Shown piece after piece: positions 1-12,394 of a stretch of DNA of 64,000 nucleotides (within the stretch, counting starts at the first letter, position 1; each line of letters starts with the position of its first letter). Origin of the DNA: Schistocephalus solidus (Eukaryota; Platyhelminthes; Cestoda; Diphyllobothriidea; Diphyllobothriidae); contig WEDG01006416.1 in NCBI GenBank assembly GCA_017591395.1, positions 1-64,000 on the forward strand, read 5' to 3'. The notes under the pieces are model-generated. The model was given only the letters and a program-made list of their open reading frames with translations, was not told the DNA's origin and ran no database searches. The position numbers were made by a program, and so were the translations under genes.

Positions 1-1235
1 ATCTTAACACTAATTCAATTAACCTTTTATTTTCCTCTTCTTTACCGAGCAGCTTTCTCCATTGAAACCAAGAAAGAACCATCGGGAATTAAGAAGATCG
101 TTTCCAAATTATGTCTTCCATGCATCGTTTTTCCCACGAACTATGGCATCTTCATGACGCATGTCTCCGTAAAATGATTTCCAAACAATGGTGTTGTATT
201 TGCGAGCTCATTTTAAAGCACCTTGGTTTCATTTCCTGAAAACCATAATCAGAATTACAATCTGAATACCGAGCTGTGCAGACCTCATATTGATCGTCGA
301 TTCTCATGCAAACTAGCACCCCTTTATGCATTTTTGACTTCTTCTTACTCAATTGCCATAACTCCCATTATTTGTTTCGCACTGCGCTCAGAAGTAACCT
401 ACTGTGCCACTTCACATATCCTCACGGCGCAGTTTCGCTTCTTCTGCACCTCTTTTTTTAAAGTCCATATTCACAGCCGGTTTTCGTCCCCTCTTGATTT
501 TGATCATCATTTGGAAACATTGTTAACTCCAATTGTTCTCTCAGTCATCGCGGTTCTCCTCTTTCTTGACCCTTTTTAAACTGCTAAAACCTCGTCCGCC
601 ATCGCATCTGCCGTGCCCTAAGGTGATTGTGCTTGTGGCCCTAACCTTCTCCCCTGTGTCGACCCTACACCGACTGTTTATGATCATTTTGGGTTCCTCT
701 GTCGGTGGTCTGATAAATCAGCAATAAGCGTATCATGGTCGCTTCTCTGGCAGTTCTATCGTGATCTTCACGATCTAAACGGTCCAGACCTCGCTCGACC
801 CTAAGCACACGGAGGATGCCTGTGGAGGTTTTCCTTGTCTATAATCCTTGATGGTTAGGCTTATAGCTAGTCGATACGCATTGTGATCACATCTGTGGTG
901 GTTAAAAGTTGCTTTTGTCATTACAGGGTTTCTCTCATAATGAGGAGCTTTTTTATCTCTCATACACTCTCATCAGCATGAAGGTCCTACCTGACGCGTA
1001 TGTTTTTCTCCCAGGAGCAACAGTTTTTTTCTCCTTAATTCATCATATGTATGTTCCATAAAAATGCCCCAGGAGTTTTTAGTGTCTCCTCTTTTATATA
1101 TTTCTTTTACCACACTGATTTGTTTCATTTTTCATCGCCAAGAAGCTGAATGACTATTCATAACTTAACCGTACACGATTTCGCACTCGTTTTATTTTCT
1201 TTTATTTTCCAATGACAGTGCTCTTCCGGGTACTC
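1..1235. other. Intergenic, nothing recognised
   Basis: T-rich sequence with no coding frame, repeat family or RNA gene that I recognise. The open frames here are short and lack protein-like motifs. It may hold decayed continuation of the LINE fragment that follows, but I could not read reverse transcriptase motifs in it. Confidence 0.5.
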
Positions 1236-1239
1236 AAAT

Positions 1240-1640
1240 ATAAACTTGTACCAATCTATCTAGGAGCACTGACAGAGGTGCAGAAAATTCACTGGCGAGT
1301 TCTTTGAGAAGCTTGGGTGGAATCTGATCCGGTCATGGAGATTTCGACTTGTTTAGTTCTTTTAATCCCCTTCATATCAGAACTTCTGAAAACACAATGT
1401 GGCTAATGCTTGGAGTCACCAGGTCCTATACGGAGGGGTGAAGGAACCTTGCGTCATTGGTGCAGATGGAGCGAAGGAACTGCGAAAAGAACTCGACTTT
1501 GTCCCTATTTTAGCATTTTCGATGCCCGTGGGAGTCTTTAGCATCGGCATTTGATGCCTATTCCTTGCAGATCTGCGGAGACAGCTGTAGACTAAGTTTG
1601 AATTCTGCGTTGCCATTTGCAGCAAAGACTTTTCGAATTC
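1240..1640 (-). mobile_element. Decayed LINE fragment, start of reverse transcriptase (CR1/jockey-like)
   Basis: Read on the minus strand from about 1358 to 1260, one frame gives KSP-stop-PDQIPPKLLKELA followed by SEFSAPL. This matches the conserved 'KSPGPD-IPP-LLKELA' block near the start of the reverse transcriptase of CR1/jockey-type non-LTR retrotransposons. The expected glycine codon has become TGA, so the copy is dead. Sequence upstream on the minus strand (1640-1370) looks like the preceding linker but is frameshifted. The family-level call rests on this one motif block; the exact clade is uncertain. Confidence 0.75.
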
Positions 1641-2149
1641 CTGGCACCTTTTAAAAAGTTGGCTTCATAGTTGTTCTCTGTGTTTTATACATGTAAAAAT
1701 ATGCGACTTGTTTAGACTCGCAATATTTTCTCCACAACTGATGTTTCCTGTTTATTTCTTTTTGTATGTTCATATTTATTTATTTATTGCTAGTTTACAG
1801 GCAAGGTCAAATAAGATATATAGTAAAGGATCAAGCTGCTAGTGAAAAAAACTCCTGATCGTTCTTTCTAATGTTTTGCACGAGAAAAAACTGCACTTCA
1901 TTGAATGATAAAAGTTCGGTACGGGGAATGGTTGACACAGGTGCGCGGTGTAGTAGTTCTCCTCTTAGATTTATGGATCCGGTATTCTGTACCGGCAACA
2001 GGTGTGTCGGCAAACAGTTGCCCACTGTCAACTGAGGAATTAGTCGATTACGGACAGCAGAGCCAGCATTGTTGCCTTCAGCATGAAGCCTGGCACAGTT
2101 TTCAGAATCCGCGCACATCATTAGAGCGGAAGAGAGACTCCACCGAGTC
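1641..2149. other. Spacer between two LINE fragments, nothing recognised
   Basis: No recognisable domain on either strand. A 107-codon minus-strand frame (1831-2154) shows no reverse transcriptase motif and is not called. Confidence 0.4.
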
Positions 2150-3200
2150 AGCATTCAAAATTCGTGAAAGGTGTCCTGAATGTATTAAACTAATGACAGC
2201 TCTCTTAAATAAAGGATAGTTTTACTGAATTTCGATAATTCTGGGTTGCTCATTCCAGATTGCTATGGCATTTACTAAACAAACTGGCAATATCTAACTG
2301 TGCATGCAAGAGGAAGAAATGAACAGACATCCGCATGACTGGTGCGCCGAGAGTGGTCGAGCTGCCTTAGTAAGGGGATTAAAGGTGCGATTGCTTAAAA
2401 GTTTAAACAGAAAAAATAGTCCCTTCTGTAATGTGTGAGGCCACAATGGGTCGAAATTTATACGCTCGCAGCGTTTTTGGTAGGACAGGTTATGGTTTTC
2501 TGAAGAGAAGACTCTTTCAGTAAAGCAATTCAGGACCGATTCTATCGTTTTCCGTTCACCAGCATGCACACGGCTAAATAGAAACTAGCAGTATTTCAGA
2601 CTAGGTCTAGCGTAAATTTTATACATGCTGGTTTTACTATTGATGGTTTTAAAATTCCAGAGAATAAACTCAGTATTTTTGCATGCTTTCGAGGCAGTCA
2701 GGGCACAGTGCTTTGACAGATTAAGATCACTAAAGTATGATATTCCTACATACTTAATAACTCTGGGCACGCGTGTTCTTATGAACACTCGTCAGTGGGC
2801 ATTGTTCGTCGATGAGCTGCAGAAGAGCGTTCCGGAACAGCTCACAATCTTCGTTCACAGTGCCTGAAAACATTGAGGTCCATTCGAGGTTGTTTAACTC
2901 TGATAGCATATCGTGAAAATTACCTCGACAAACGTTTCGCCTTCTTTTTTGGTATGCAAAACGGAGAACAAGGAGTTGTCCCCCATAAGCACTATATAGT
3001 CACTTTGACCGAGCGGGGGCATAGAAATGGCCTCGTTGATGCTGCCCGTTATTTTCATGAAAACCAGGTCGAGGCAGTAAGCTCTTTGTCCTTCATGTGT
3101 TCTGTTTGGGAAGAGGACATGTTGTGTAAGGAGTTCGTTCAAGGTTTTGTGCAGCAAACCATAATCAAAAGTTGATTTCTTTTTTGAGTTGAACATATTC
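2150..3200 (-). mobile_element. Internally deleted CR1/jockey-like LINE: endonuclease joined to the C-terminal half of RT
   Basis: On the minus strand 3196-2894 encodes the end of an APE-type endonuclease (motifs CLDLVF and PPLGQSDYIVL). 2788-2585 encodes the RT thumb region (LSKHCALTASKA, FKTIN, YARPSLKYC). 2569-2294 continues in another frame (LSYQKRCERINFDPL, FKLLSN). 2290-2160 carries the terminal 'NAIAIWNEQP...LFKRA' block. The order matches a non-LTR element, but only about 100 bases separate the endonuclease from the thumb, so fingers and palm are deleted and several frameshifts are present. The nearby 1240-1640 fragment covers the start of RT and lies downstream on the same strand, so it is a separate copy or a rearrangement. 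Confidence 0.8.
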
Positions 3201-3204
3201 TACA

Positions 3205-4635
3205 TGTTTAAGACTTTATACGGACTGTAAATGTGTCACAATTACTCTCAGTAATAGGGCCATCAAGGGTAGTGCCTGTTACCCTTAATAGAATACATAT
3301 AGGCGTCCACGCCTACAAGATATTTCGGAGCTTGCCAACGTAGCAACTGTTTTCCTCTTCCTCTGCAGTGGAATTCAATCTGCATGAACTGGTCTGCAAT
3401 CTGTACAGCCTAGCTGTATATTAATCGGCTAAAGAGACTGCATTCAGGCAACATATTAACCACTAAGTAAATGATGCAGATAAGATGCTAGTACGTTTAT
3501 ATTCATGTGCAGTACTAAAGACAAGTCTCCATTCAACACGGATGACACCACAGACCAGACTGGGAAGACACCACAGAGTAGACTTCATTTTAGGTGTCTC
3601 AATCTATTAGCCAACAGTAAAACGCATCAACGCCCAGATTTTGGAATGTGACACGATTGTTGCTACTAACGTGATTTCGAAATATAGTCCAGCAAAACTT
3701 GTAATTCGGTATAAAGAGTGTGATTGTGTTCTGCTAGGTAGAACTAACCCCGAAACAACATGGATTACTTGCGCACGACCAAAACCTATAGAATGTGGAC
3801 TCCCTTACCAACAATCATTTAAAAAATACGCCACTTACGTAAGACAAAAAAACTGAAAATTGTGTCGCAAGTGTTTTCATTATTGTTAATAATAGATCGC
3901 ATAAGGTAGTCTGCATTGTTCATGTAATAGTTGTTTTTCGAGCCACAATAACATCCAACATATTTTCTAAAGCAGCCTGAGGCCTTGAGAAAACAATAAC
4001 ACGTGGGTTTTTCATGATTTTCTAGCGTTCAATAGAGGAACGGAGGGTTGCAGCTACTGATCTCGCAAATAAAAACGGCATCAGCCATGCCCAGCGCAAG
4101 ACCACCAAACACATGAAGGGTTTACGCGAATTGAGAAAGGAATAAACAGTTACATGGTACCCTTTGATATGTGGTTGTCTTTGCATAAGCAACATTTCAA
4201 AACTGATCCTTCCACAGTCTTCCAATACTCCATCAGCAATACATCTTCACTCCAAACACAGCTGATGTTAGTCCTAAGAAAAGTGCACTTTAATGCATAT
4301 TCAACACCGTTCTTCCCGTACAACTAGGCTTGAAGAATTCATCTAGTGTTCGCTACTCGTTGTGCACTTATGATAAACAACTAAAGGTCTAACGTATAGC
4401 AAATCTGGAAATTAGATCACTTATTTCAGTTTTCTTATTAATTTAGTTAATTTTTGAAGATCATACGTAAATCGCTGAAAAACATTACCTTTTACGCCTC
4501 AGTGTATTCCACTGAGCACACTGGACCAAACCGAAAAATAACAGTAAGAAGCAGGCAGATGCATAGAGCTAAAAAAAAACAATATTGACAACACTGCTAT
4601 GTAGCCTCAAAACACTATATTTTCTTTGGTTTAAG
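3205..4635. other. Intergenic, nothing recognised
   Basis: AT-rich sequence without coding frames, SINE heads or foldback structures that I can identify. Frames up to about 70 codons are at chance length. Confidence 0.5.
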
Positions 4636-4639
4636 AAAG

Positions 4640-4885
4640 CTCACCGATAGCTTATGGGACTCGCTTGTCCCGGTCGGCCTTGGGACTTAGTCTCGAGCGC
4701 CGCCAGCAGCCACTCTGCAACTAGTAGTAGTAGAGGCAGATTAACGATGCCGAAATGAAAAGGGATACAAGAATGGCCAATCCTGGCTAATTTGCCTTCA
4801 TCAGCCAGTCATACCCAACCCCAGGTGGTGCGCCACCCGAGGTTCGAAACAGCGAGCTTTTGATCAGAATTCCAATGCGCTTCTT
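4640..4885 (-). mobile_element. SINE family A copy (tRNA-derived), minus orientation
   Basis: It shares the blocks seen in every family A copy: CACCGAT..GGGACTCG..GTCCC at the left, a CTAGTAGTAGTAG run at 4721-4733, then TCATCAGCCAGTCATACCC and a degenerate tRNA-like head on the right (minus strand: GTTCGAACC B box, GGGTGGCGC). Orientation is taken from the tRNA-like head. The short TAG run is the seed seen expanded into a long microsatellite at 35.8 kb. Confidence 0.75.
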
Positions 4886-4889
4886 CGTT

Positions 4890-7800
4890 TAATAGAATGT
4901 GGAGGTTACATTGAGTTTGGTCAAGATGGGTATGTGAGCGTGGTATGTCTTTGTAGTGCAGACGCATGACAGTTGATCCCTTCCTCTGTGGCAGTCTCCA
5001 GCTCCACCTTCCTCATTCTCTAGCGTCTGTTTTGTGACCAATAAACGGTTATTCGGTTTCGTAGTAATTCTCTTGACTACCTTATTTTTGAAAGTTTGAT
5101 ATATTGTACATGAGTTCAAGTATGCCAACCTCAGTACGGAAAGAAAATACGTCAAAGGGCGTTGCGGGGAATCTGAATACGGACTACAGAACCAACAAGC
5201 TAACGACACTTAGACATTTGGAGTGCTCACCTATTACACATCAAGCTGCGTTTTCTTTACTGTGATAAAAACCCCGTTTTACTAAACTTCGACAACTGCA
5301 GCAGCTGATACCATTTAAAACAACAGTTTTGTTATATCACAAAGAAGCATGTGTTTTGGTGTTGATTTTGTGGTAACTAAACAGAAGGCGTTATGATCAC
5401 ATTATCAATAAGCGAACGTACATAAATTGTAATTAAACTCATAAATGAGTTCCTGCTTCTGTGTTTCTAATGCGAAATCACCTTATACACTTGCGGATTC
5501 AGAAATCAAGTAAAACCATCTACACTCACCAAAGTAAAGCTAGCGAAAAATTCTCAGTTTATGTGCATCAAATGCAAATGCAAATTTTTAATGAAATCCT
5601 GTAAGATGTCAGACAACGGTAGTAAGTTCTGCTACCGATTATTTTCAGTGCCAGTCATTTTCGGATTTCACAATGAATAATTCAACTAGGGAGTGGTTAT
5701 GCTGACACTGAACGTTAACAGAATTTGTCATACTTTCTTCGGTTTTAGGAGGGGCAAATGACTTTTAAGCATTGCATTTAGAGAGCTATCCTTCGCATAG
5801 GGCAGTGGCTCCCCGTTTGACTATAAACTTGAAAAATTGGATCGAAATTAACTATAAACGTCTTTCGAAGTTCCATGCTTCCACTGAGTTCAGTCTGCGT
5901 GATTCGTCTAAAAATATGCTAAATTACTTTTTAAAAATTTTCTGTCTTCTTTAGCCTAGTGAAGTTTACAAAATGGCATCTTTCCTGGCTTGTGAAAGAA
6001 TACCTATCCAAAAATGTGATCCATTTACACTGCCCTCTGGGTGTTTGATAGATATGTGCCTCAGATAAATGGGCATGCCAACTATTTAAAATAAAACCGG
6101 TAGATAGAGGCACAGCTGCTGCTCATTTTTGTGGCTTATCGGTTTATTGCTGAAAGCAAACCATCAATTTCGATAAATAAAAAGGTTAAGTCCATAGAAA
6201 GAAGAGTGACTTCAGTTTCTTTGTCCAAAAAGCAAACCCCCTCATACCAGGCGATGAAATGGGATTTTGTCTGCTTAAATGAAACGTTGATCTGACATCA
6301 TCAACTTCTGCAACGTGATGCATGTGTAAGTCGAACGTAAACCGGTGACGTACAACCATTACTACCGAATGATTTATGCGCAGCATTTTGCGGTAAGTGT
6401 CAAAAACTATTGCTAGCTAACTAACCCTGTTGGAAAACCACAGCAGTCCTCTTTCAGCCCTGGCTATTTCTGCACATTTTCAGAAATAGTTACCAAGTAT
6501 CCACCACATATAATGTGTGTGGGTATGTGTTGGGTATGGCGCACACCCGGCTATGTAACACATCATATGTGCCCTGTTAGCATGCAGCCTTGCCCTGTGG
6601 GTGGAACCAAATGGGGATGAAGTGGGTCATGGCCTTTTCAAGGAGTTGTCTTCCAATATTTATTGTATAATCCGTCAACGAAATTGCAAGTGTTTACAGT
6701 ATCTTTTGCGGGGGTACGCTCCCCGTGCAACAACAATCCTACCAGTAAACTCCTTCGGACCATTTTTTCGGGCGACGGGATAGACGGACCTCACCTATTG
6801 ACAGCTCTGACGTGAGGCCCATCGCATCGACATGAGTGTACGGGTCCAATGACTGGGATTTCATTGGTTTGTATAATCTATTCCATTCCCTAACAACCTA
6901 AGGAGATATAGTGTGCCTGTACGCTTGTTTCTACAGAATGGCCTTCATGAGTAAAATGCACATACTACATTTATTGTAAAACATTTTAGTACCGTTACTC
7001 GATCGTACTATAAGTGAAGGTGAACGAACTTCGGGTGGAGCCTTCGCTCCTTTCACGACCGTTCGCCCCCCCCCTCATAGGTCGGGGACGTGTGCTAGTG
7101 GGGTATAAAAGAAAGGAATAATTCAACGGGTATAAATGATCCGTTTGAAGAGACGTGATTCCACCAAAGCTGCGAGCCAGTTAGTATGGATTGAAGCGCT
7201 TTCGGTAGATACAAAGAAGGGTCACGAAAGCGTGCTGACACTAGAGAGAGGAGAGAGAGATGAGCGGGAGCTGAAGACGTGTCAGCATTTGTGGACACTG
7301 GTTATCTATACCGGTGCTAGGCCACACCGATCCCGTCCTGGCTCCCCGTAGGAGTATAATCTTCACGAATGTCCTAGCAAAAGTTCACTCAGTTTTGGTG
7401 GCGTACTACAAATGAACGCTGGGAAAATCAACGCGAAACAAGTCCTGTTAGTCCCTGATATTGCTTCTGACTACTGAGGGACTTATTGAAAAGATCATAA
7501 ATGCAAAGGAGTAATGGCTCGTCCCCTTCTCCCCCTGCGAAAAAAATTCCACTTCGCCAACCCTCTCCTCTTGATTGTCATAAGGGCATTCTAACGTAAT
7601 ACAAAACTTCAATTCACCTTGCCTGAGAGATACATGTGGAGGATGCTGAAAGACCGAGTCTGTCGGCTATGTGCCAGTCAAACAAAATTTTAAAGCAAAT
7701 CATTTCAAATTAAATTATGTGTTAAGGGCCTCCGCACGCTTTGAAAACGAGACCAAAGCTCATACGTGTTATTCTAAAGGAATTTTGAAATTTTTGATTC

Positions 7801-9395
7801 AGGTGGTTTCTCTTTGGTTATTTTGTGAGTAAATTTCCTCTGCCGTTATCCCATGCTCAAAAGGCGATGGTACATGGGCAATGGATCTGATGAATCAGGC
7901 GGAAGAGTCTGAGCCCTAGACTCCGAATTTTTCAGCTTCTGAATGATAAAAAATGTGACGTACGGTCAGGTACTGATGTGAAAAAAGACTGGGCACTTAA
8001 ATTTGACAATAGCAATTGCTTTATCTTGCACTCGTAGCACATTCCTCTGATTTCTTGAAAAGAACTCTGTTGTATTCGATTTTGCAGTTTTCAGGAAGCT
8101 ACTATGGAGGATTTTAAGCAGCAGACCGTCAAACCGAGATCATGAACTGTCGGGTTCTTTGCTCGATTTTGTTGCGAGTTTTGACCTTCATGTTTCTGAA
8201 GACATCGAGCTGAATGCCAAATAGTGTTCTAATGTATTCACTTTTCATCCCACGTTGTTGTTCAAATGGACCGCTTTTGGTGACAATGAACGACGCAAAA
8301 TAAATTCCAAAGTAAGGTTTTGATTATAAGTCAGACTACGCGATGTCTATTTGTCGAGCTACTTAAACTTTCCGATTATCAGTAGGTGCCGGCAAATATA
8401 AAAATAGGATACGCCCAGGTGTATTGTAAGTCCGCTGGTATTTGCTTCAGCAGTCCCTTGCATCTTCTCGTCAGTAAAATACAAAGGGAACTTACCGCGA
8501 TTGGTTCCGGCGTCACTAAATTCTCAAATAATAGTGTCATTGTACGTTCTTTTACGGAACCCTCGCCAAATGTTATTTGGACTTAAAGTTTATTATGTCA
8601 CCCTTAGACTGATTTGCGATTCCCAAATAGCAAAATTGCGAAAATTCCGTTTATTTAACCTCCGAAAAATTAAAACAGCAGAGAGGATACAAACAGATTT
8701 TAAACCCATCTGTGAAATGCAAATCAAAAAATTTTAGGAGGAACTATGATTCATGGTCTATCACCGTAGGATACTGATTGCACCAAAGGAATGCGCAATC
8801 AACTTAAAAATATGGCATGGCACAGCCGAAATGTTTGAATTTATATAACCATCTTCAGTAAACGATAGAAATTATGCAGTGATTTTCCCGTATTGTGGTT
8901 TGGCCTTTACCCTCTTTTGGATTTTTAATTCAAGGCCTGTTTTTTCGCGGTGATACCCGGAGTTTAAATGCCACTTTTTTCAAACAAAATAAAAGTTATA
9001 ATTTATTTGGACCAAAGTAGCAAGATTGACATCTAAAATTAAAAAATTGCAAGTATTAGTTAGTTAATTAGTTAGTTAACGCAATTAGAGATCATTTATG
9101 AAATAATACATTTGACACCATATGAAAAAACTCCATGGATGTTAATCCAGGAATTATACAGAAATTCCTCGGATTAAATCACCTTAAACAGGGTAGTTGA
9201 AAACCTCAAAATCAGAAGCCAAAATGATGCCAAAAATGTTCGATTTCAATTTTGATTTTTCTTATACCAGTCGACATTGAAACCACCATTTGGTAAATTT
9301 TTCTACTTAAAAAGACGTCGTTAAGATTTTACTTTACATTCCTCGAGATTCACTGTCAATTTTCAATGTTTTTTTCCAGTAATACAAGGAAATAC
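4890..9395. other. Intergenic, nothing recognised
   Basis: About 4.5 kb of AT-rich sequence with no coding or repeat motif that I can support. There is a small alternating tract at 9058-9080 (AGTTAGTTAATTAGTTAGTT). The frames at 7136-7351 and 8386-8737 have no recognisable domains and start at non-standard or weak contexts. Confidence 0.5.
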
Positions 9396-9399
9396 TCAA

Positions 9400-9565
9400 C
9401 TCTCTGGCAATAAAAGTACCTCTGCGCTAAATTACGGAAGAGTTAATATTGTTATATCCTAACCATAACCCCGATACCATTTCTGACCCGAAAATTACCT
9501 TCCAAATTAGCTTTAACCCTAAACCTTTATGAAAATTAGCGCAGGGTCCTGTCGTTTTTTCAATA
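9400..9565. repeat. Foldback element with telomere-like core (family D), degenerate
   Basis: It shows the family D signature: left arm 'TGCGCTAAATTACGG', a core of CCTAACC / ACCCTAAACC-type units, and a right arm inverted relative to the left ('AAAATTAGCGCAGGGTCCT'). Arms and core are strongly diverged compared with the copies at 47.4 and 56.7 kb. Confidence 0.6.
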
Positions 9566-9569
9566 TGAC

Positions 9570-10735
9570 ATGACAGGTAAAACCACGGGCTGCAGCGTCG
9601 CAAGCGCAGTACTCTACTGAAGTGGAAAATGTTCTCCTGGTTAACTTGATGCTAGTGACCGCCTGCCAGTAAGGACACAGCGATATCATCCAATATTAAA
9701 TGCGGAGGACATTGTGAGATTAAATCAAAAATAGCCCACTCAACCAAAAGAATACAGTAAGCAGTCCAATACCATGCACTGGCTTTGTAACGGCCATCGA
9801 AAAGCTTTTGGTCTAACAGTAATGTCTAAAATTGGCACATTCTTAGTTAAGTGTTGCAACTTATTGTATACCTAACTATTCTAAGAATATAGTAAGCTTT
9901 AAGACGGTGGGTGACCTAACCAAAAACCAGTCGCAAAAATTATCCTTTGTTCTAGTTCGCTGAAAATTTAGGAAATATAATGTGCGGTGAAAATCCTGAC
10001 ACTCTGATTGTAATGTTTTGACATACCTTCTAATGAAACATATTTCTTAGACAATATCTTCGAACCGCTTAACACTAGACAAACCCAGATATTTCACCAC
10101 ACGGTAACTCGCTGGAATCTGAGTGAGAATTTTAACAGCTACCAGCGTAAAGTATTATTAAAAACGGACTATCTAGGTTTGAAAGTTTAAGTTTCTATGA
10201 TCAATTTGTTAAGTTTGGTTTGGTGAAACCTGGGTCGTTTAAAGTGACAAGTCTAAATACTGATCGTCTACCTCATATTTTTACACTCAATGAGAAAAAG
10301 AATTTTCAGTTGGTATTGTTTTAAACAACTGGATTTTCTGGACAAATCTTTCGATCCATGTGCAGGGTTTCCGTAACTTCAGACATATTTTTTTAAAATT
10401 CCATACATCCTAGTCAACACGCGAATCGTAATATAATTAAAAATCAAGGGTTTTCTGTAAACCATAAATATTGTCTCTACAAAGAAAACAACATTTAAAA
10501 AGCTCAAAAGTATCCATCACTATGGGTATTTCAATCATACGGTTATTAATTCTTGATAAAGCATACAGCTACTAATTATTTTAAACGATGCAGTAGATCT
10601 ACAACTGCAGGCCTATAATAAAAATATTACCTTTTTCTTTTGTACCCGAATATTCAACCACTACACACTATGAGATATTTATTAACTTGGCTATCATACC
10701 CGCATGAATGAGGCCAAATCAAGCGGCTAGTAATA
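9570..10735. other. Intergenic, nothing recognised
   Basis: AT-rich sequence with no recognisable gene or repeat. Confidence 0.5.
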
Positions 10736-10739
10736 TAGG

Positions 10740-11105
10740 CAGAAGCACATTGCCGACGAAGTTAAGGGGGAATGGAATGGCATTTCTGACATGTTGGTCA
10801 CCATCTGCCAGCCATACCCAACCGCAGGTAGTGAACAACCCGAGGCTCCAACTCGCGACCTGTTGATTAAATTTCCAGTTCTTTATTCATTGGGCTCCTG
10901 GCTTCTTGTCTTGCCGGTTTATATCGGGCATATTGACGTTGGTGAATGCATGCTCACCGGTAGTTTACGGGACTCACTCATCCCGTACTGCCTTGGGGTT
11001 CACTCTCAATCTCCGCTCGCAGCCGTAGAATGGCTCGCTGATGACGTCTAATATGCCATAAATGGCCGTTCCAGTTTCCCTAGTCTTTTTCGGTAATGTT
11101 CATCT
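10740..11105. mobile_element. SINE family A, head-to-head pair
   Basis: 10740-11045 has the order of family A but is rearranged: a minus-oriented tRNA-like head with the CAGCCATACCCAACCGCAGG block, then the CACCGG..TTACGGGACTCACTCATCCC..CCTTGGGG tail. 11035-11105 carries the body again in the opposite direction (GCTGATGACG, AAATGGCCGTTCCAGT, TTTTTCGGTAATGTTC). The result is two partial copies in opposite orientation sharing a boundary. Confidence 0.7.
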
Positions 11106-11905
11106 GTTTGTAACTTTTACCGATATCAGTAATTTTAGCCAAGCGATTTTCTGTCACCCACATGGGCCTACGTGAATGGAATTGAAATATTGTGTGCATT
11201 TCTGAAGAAACATATTCGACATACTCCTACAGCTGAAATTTCCTGCAGTTCTGTTTAGCTCTATTTGAGGAGCAAATGTAAGCCCAACATAGGTTTTTTT
11301 ATTTTCATACGTGTACATAAGAGGCTTTTCGGTGTAACAATTTCGAATTAATCGGCAGAAGGCCCCTCATAGTTTCCCACCCAATTAAAATTATTAGCCT
11401 AGAGTGTCATCGTACACAGGACTCAAAAATGTAAGTTATTTGTAAATTATTTTGTCATTTAAAATTCTACGCAGTCACTATAAGGACGACAGTAAACTCA
11501 TGCATCAGGAGTTATGTTTAAAATTCTTTCGACTCTAGTAAATGGATTTTTCTTATATAAACGCTTGATTAGAATGAAGTCAGACGTTCCTTAAAATCGA
11601 ACCACATAGTAAATCGGTTGCGCTGGTTGATATCTTTTCTGAATTTCAGCAATTTGCTGTGACATGCTACCTACCGAGAAAAATCGTTCATCTTTCTAAC
11701 TCAGTTTTGTCAGCAAATGCTTTTGTTCAAATTAGAGATAAACAATACCTATCTGAACTTTGTGTAACTAAACGGGCATAGAAACAAACTCATCGTGTTC
11801 TGTGGTAATAATAAATACATGGATGGCGTGAATAAACTGGTAAGAAAAGTCAAAATGCGTAAAAGTGACGTTTTAGCCAAGTTCGTTTTTGTTTGGGCAT
11901 CAGAG
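11106..11905. other. Upstream flank of the pore-former gene, nothing recognised
   Basis: AT-rich sequence. No exon with an upstream signal peptide was found here, though a short one could be missed. Confidence 0.4.
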
Positions 11906-11916
11906 AGGCGGTATAG

Positions 11917-11979
11917 CCAATCAGTGCGTGGCTTTGTGTCGAGCACACGATTGGTCGGTTACATCGTTGGATGACGTTA
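11917..11979 (+). promoter_or_regulatory. Putative core-proximal promoter of the aerolysin-like gene
   Basis: GCCAATCAG (CCAAT box, 11916-11924), GATTGGTC (inverted CCAAT, 11949-11956) and TGACGTTA (CRE-like, 11972-11979) lie 50-115 bases upstream of the ATG at 12032. No TATA box is evident between them and the start. CCAAT boxes at this spacing are typical of metazoan promoters. The assignment is inferred from position and motif clustering only. Confidence 0.45.
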
Positions 11980-12031
11980 CGGCATTAGCTAGGACTGAAC
12001 CGTAGTCGGTCTCACTCAACTTTTGGGCCTC

Positions 12032-12394
12032 ATGGCGACTGTCCCTCAGACGCCTGAAGTGGATTTGTTTGACCTTACAGCCGTAGTGAAGTCATGGGCA
12101 CTGAACGCGTTCATCGCCACTCGAACGAGAGAGCAGAAAAAAGTCAAAATTGATGACTTAGACATCAAAGTGAACTGGGACGACTTGCATTGTTGGAGTG
12201 AGCCGCCCCAGTTCTCCGATTGCAACACTGTGACACTGCCTAAAAGTCACTCTCTCTTCAGCACAAACTTTAAAAATAACACTGACAATGAACAGGAATA
12301 CAACTTCCGAACAGAACGAGCTACTAGATCTGTAGCTGAAATTGAAATTTCCCAAGGATTTACCTCAAAGAAGGAGATTGGAATCAAATTGCAA
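12032..12394 (+). CDS. Aerolysin / ETX-MTX2-like beta-pore-forming protein, exon 1
   Basis: Coding exon of 121 codons from the ATG at 12032 to a donor at 12395 (CAA|GTAAGA, phase 0). The next in-frame upstream stop is TGA at 11996, and no other ATG lies between. Residues 1-70 form a unique N-terminal part with two cysteines (54, 64) and tryptophans at 22, 50 and 55. From residue about 75 it enters a pattern characteristic of the superfamily: a short strand, NNTDNEQEY at 82-90, then alternating Ser/Thr/Arg-hydrophobic strands and a GFTSKKEIG turn at 109-117. Members oligomerise on membranes and insert a beta-barrel. No signal peptide is visible (starts MATVPQTPEVDLF), so secretion, if any, would be non-classical or would need an unseen upstream exon. 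The family is recognised by pattern, not by search. Confidence 0.8.

Noticed and set aside
12023..12031. Three-codon upstream extension of exon 1
   Set aside because: Begins at TTG. The ATG at 12032 is the first in-frame ATG after the stop at 11996.
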